From: Streptomyces sp. NBC_01431
Lineage (GTDB): Bacteria > Actinomycetota > Actinomycetes > Streptomycetales > Streptomycetaceae
Assembly (NCBI RefSeq): GCF_036231355.1
Contig: NZ_CP109496.1
Location: 1,488,001 to 1,552,000, forward strand
DNA length: 64,000 nt
Direction: 5' to 3'
This document shows positions 63,296-64,000 of this stretch, piece after piece (within the stretch, counting starts at the first letter, position 1; the number at the start of each line of letters is the position of its first letter). Under the pieces are notes generated by a model. That model had not been told where the DNA came from. It searched no databases and worked only from the letters and a program-made list of their open reading frames with translations. Position numbers and translations under genes: made by a program.

Positions 63296-64000
63296 GGCCG
63301 ACCCCCTGGCGTACGGCAGCGTCCGCCCCGGCGCGGTCGGGCTCGGCCCGGCGCATACCGGGCGGAGCCACCCCGAGATCGTGCCGCGCGGCTGCGTGCG
63401 GGTCGACCATGTGGTCCGCAGACGTGTGCGGCTCGCCCCCGCGGGGCTCAACCATGTGGTCCGCAGGTACGTGCGGCTCAACCATGTGGTCCCCAGGTAC
63501 GTGCGGCTCGACCATATGCGGCTCGACCATGTGGTCCACAGGTACGTGCGGCCCACCCGCGGGCGGCTCGACCATGTGCTCCGCCGACTCGTCCCCGCCC
63601 GCCGCGACTCCACTCTCACCGGGCTCCGCCTCGAAGCGGTACCCCACCCCCCACACCGTGCGGATCAGGGCGGGTTTTGCCGGGTCGGATTCGATCTTGC
63701 CGCGCAGGCGGCGGACGTGGACGGTCACTGTGGACAGGTCACCGAACTCCCAGCCCCACACCTCGTGCATCAGCCGCTCCCGGGAGATCGCCTCGCCGGG
63801 GCGGGCGAGGAGGTAGGCCAGGAGGTCGAACTCCCGCAGGGTCAGGGCCAGTTCGCGTCCGTTCTTGGACGCCGTGCGGGCGGCCGGGTCGAGCGCGATG
63901 CCGGAGCGGGACACGCGCGGGCCGGGACGGACGGTGGCGGTGCGGGCCCTGCGCAGTACGGATTCGACGCGGAGCACCAGCTCGCGCGGGCTGAAGGGCT
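63288..64000 (-). CDS. OmpR-family response regulator with repeat tail (partial)
   Basis: The end of the receiver and the whole winged-helix DNA-binding domain are in the window: PFSPRELVLRVESVLRRA, then SGIALDPAARTASKNGRELALTLREFDLLAYLLARPGEAISRERLMHEVWGWEF and VHVRRLRGKIESDPAKPALIRTVWGVGYRFEAE. A usual protein would stop there. This one runs on for about 100 residues with repeated DHMVEPHVP units before ending at 63288. The start lies right of the window. Partner of the kinase. Confidence 0.9.
   Translation of the reverse strand, partial: PFSPRELVLRVESVLRRARTATVRPGPRVSRSGIALDPAARTASKNGRELALTLREFDLLAYLLARPGEAISRERLMHEVWGWEFGDLSTVTVHVRRLRGKIESDPAKPALIRTVWGVGYRFEAEPGESGVAAGGDESAEHMVEPPAGGPHVPVDHMVEPHMVEPHVPGDHMVEPHVPADHMVEPRGGEPHTSADHMVDPHAAARHDLGVAPPGMRRAEPDRAGADAAVRQGVGHE
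63401..63590. repeat. 30-bp repeats encoding the response regulator tail
   Basis: The unit CTCRACCATGTGGTCC-CAGGTACGTGCGG starts at 63448 and 63478, and partial copies at 63401, 63508, 63523 and 63568. On the minus strand each 30 bases encode ten residues, so length changes keep the frame. Confidence 0.88.

Noticed and set aside
1..64000. CRISPR array
   Set aside because: All tandem repeats found have no regular unique spacers of CRISPR size and no cas genes are present.

Overview
The window is very GC-rich, with dense coding, many GTG/TTG starts, XRE regulators of the actinobacterial type, RsbW-like kinases and a sedolisin and streptogrisin-type protease. This points to a Streptomyces or close relative. 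Two parts with different character meet at a tRNA-Leu(GAG) gene at 29302-29386 (minus strand).

Positions 1 to about 29.3 kb look like an accessory island. From the left: (i) a minus-strand run of CpaF/TadA ATPase (partial), CpaE-like ATPase, SAF-domain membrane protein, secreted protein and lipoprotein, i.e. a tad-like assembly locus; (ii) an ISAs1-family transposase, a frameshifted small HTH gene, a doubly damaged IS5-type transposase and a gene decayed by several frameshifts; (iii) an RsbW-like ATP-binding protein coupled to a tiny membrane ORF, then an XRE regulator with two small coupled genes; (iv) a peptide-modification locus: GNAT, FxsB-like radical SAM/SPASM enzyme, 61-aa candidate precursor ending in WPFPV, and a membrane-anchored NB-ARC/TPR protein; (v) an IS630 fragment beside a truncated gene; (vi) a five-gene minus-strand operon hsdM-hsdS-hsdR-CHAT protease-alpha/beta hydrolase; (vii) a large serine recombinase whose last codons lie inside the tRNA-Leu, as expected of an element integrated there. 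The other end of the element is not visible and probably lies left of the window.

From 29.4 kb to 64 kb the content looks like ordinary chromosome: DUF2254-type membrane protein, aldehyde dehydrogenase, LtrA, NmrA-like reductase, FabH-like KSIII, FdhD, SpoIIE-type phosphatase, 2Fe-2S protein, isochorismatase-family hydrolase, MarR/quinone reductase pair, FAD monooxygenase with PadR regulator, bile-acid-symporter homologue with LysR regulator, long-chain acyl-CoA ligase, GH18 chitinase, aldo/keto reductase, S53 and S1 proteases, two methyltransferases, hydrolase/TetR pair, pterin dehydratase, sugar epimerase and a two-component system.

Most notable: the restriction operon fused to a CHAT/hydrolase module, with an extra C-terminal domain on HsdR; the variant FxsB-type peptide locus without an FxSxx tail; and a repeated pattern in the chromosomal half where degenerate tandem repeats span the stop codons of genes (aldehyde dehydrogenase, TetR, histidine kinase), plus a repeat-built tail on a response regulator.
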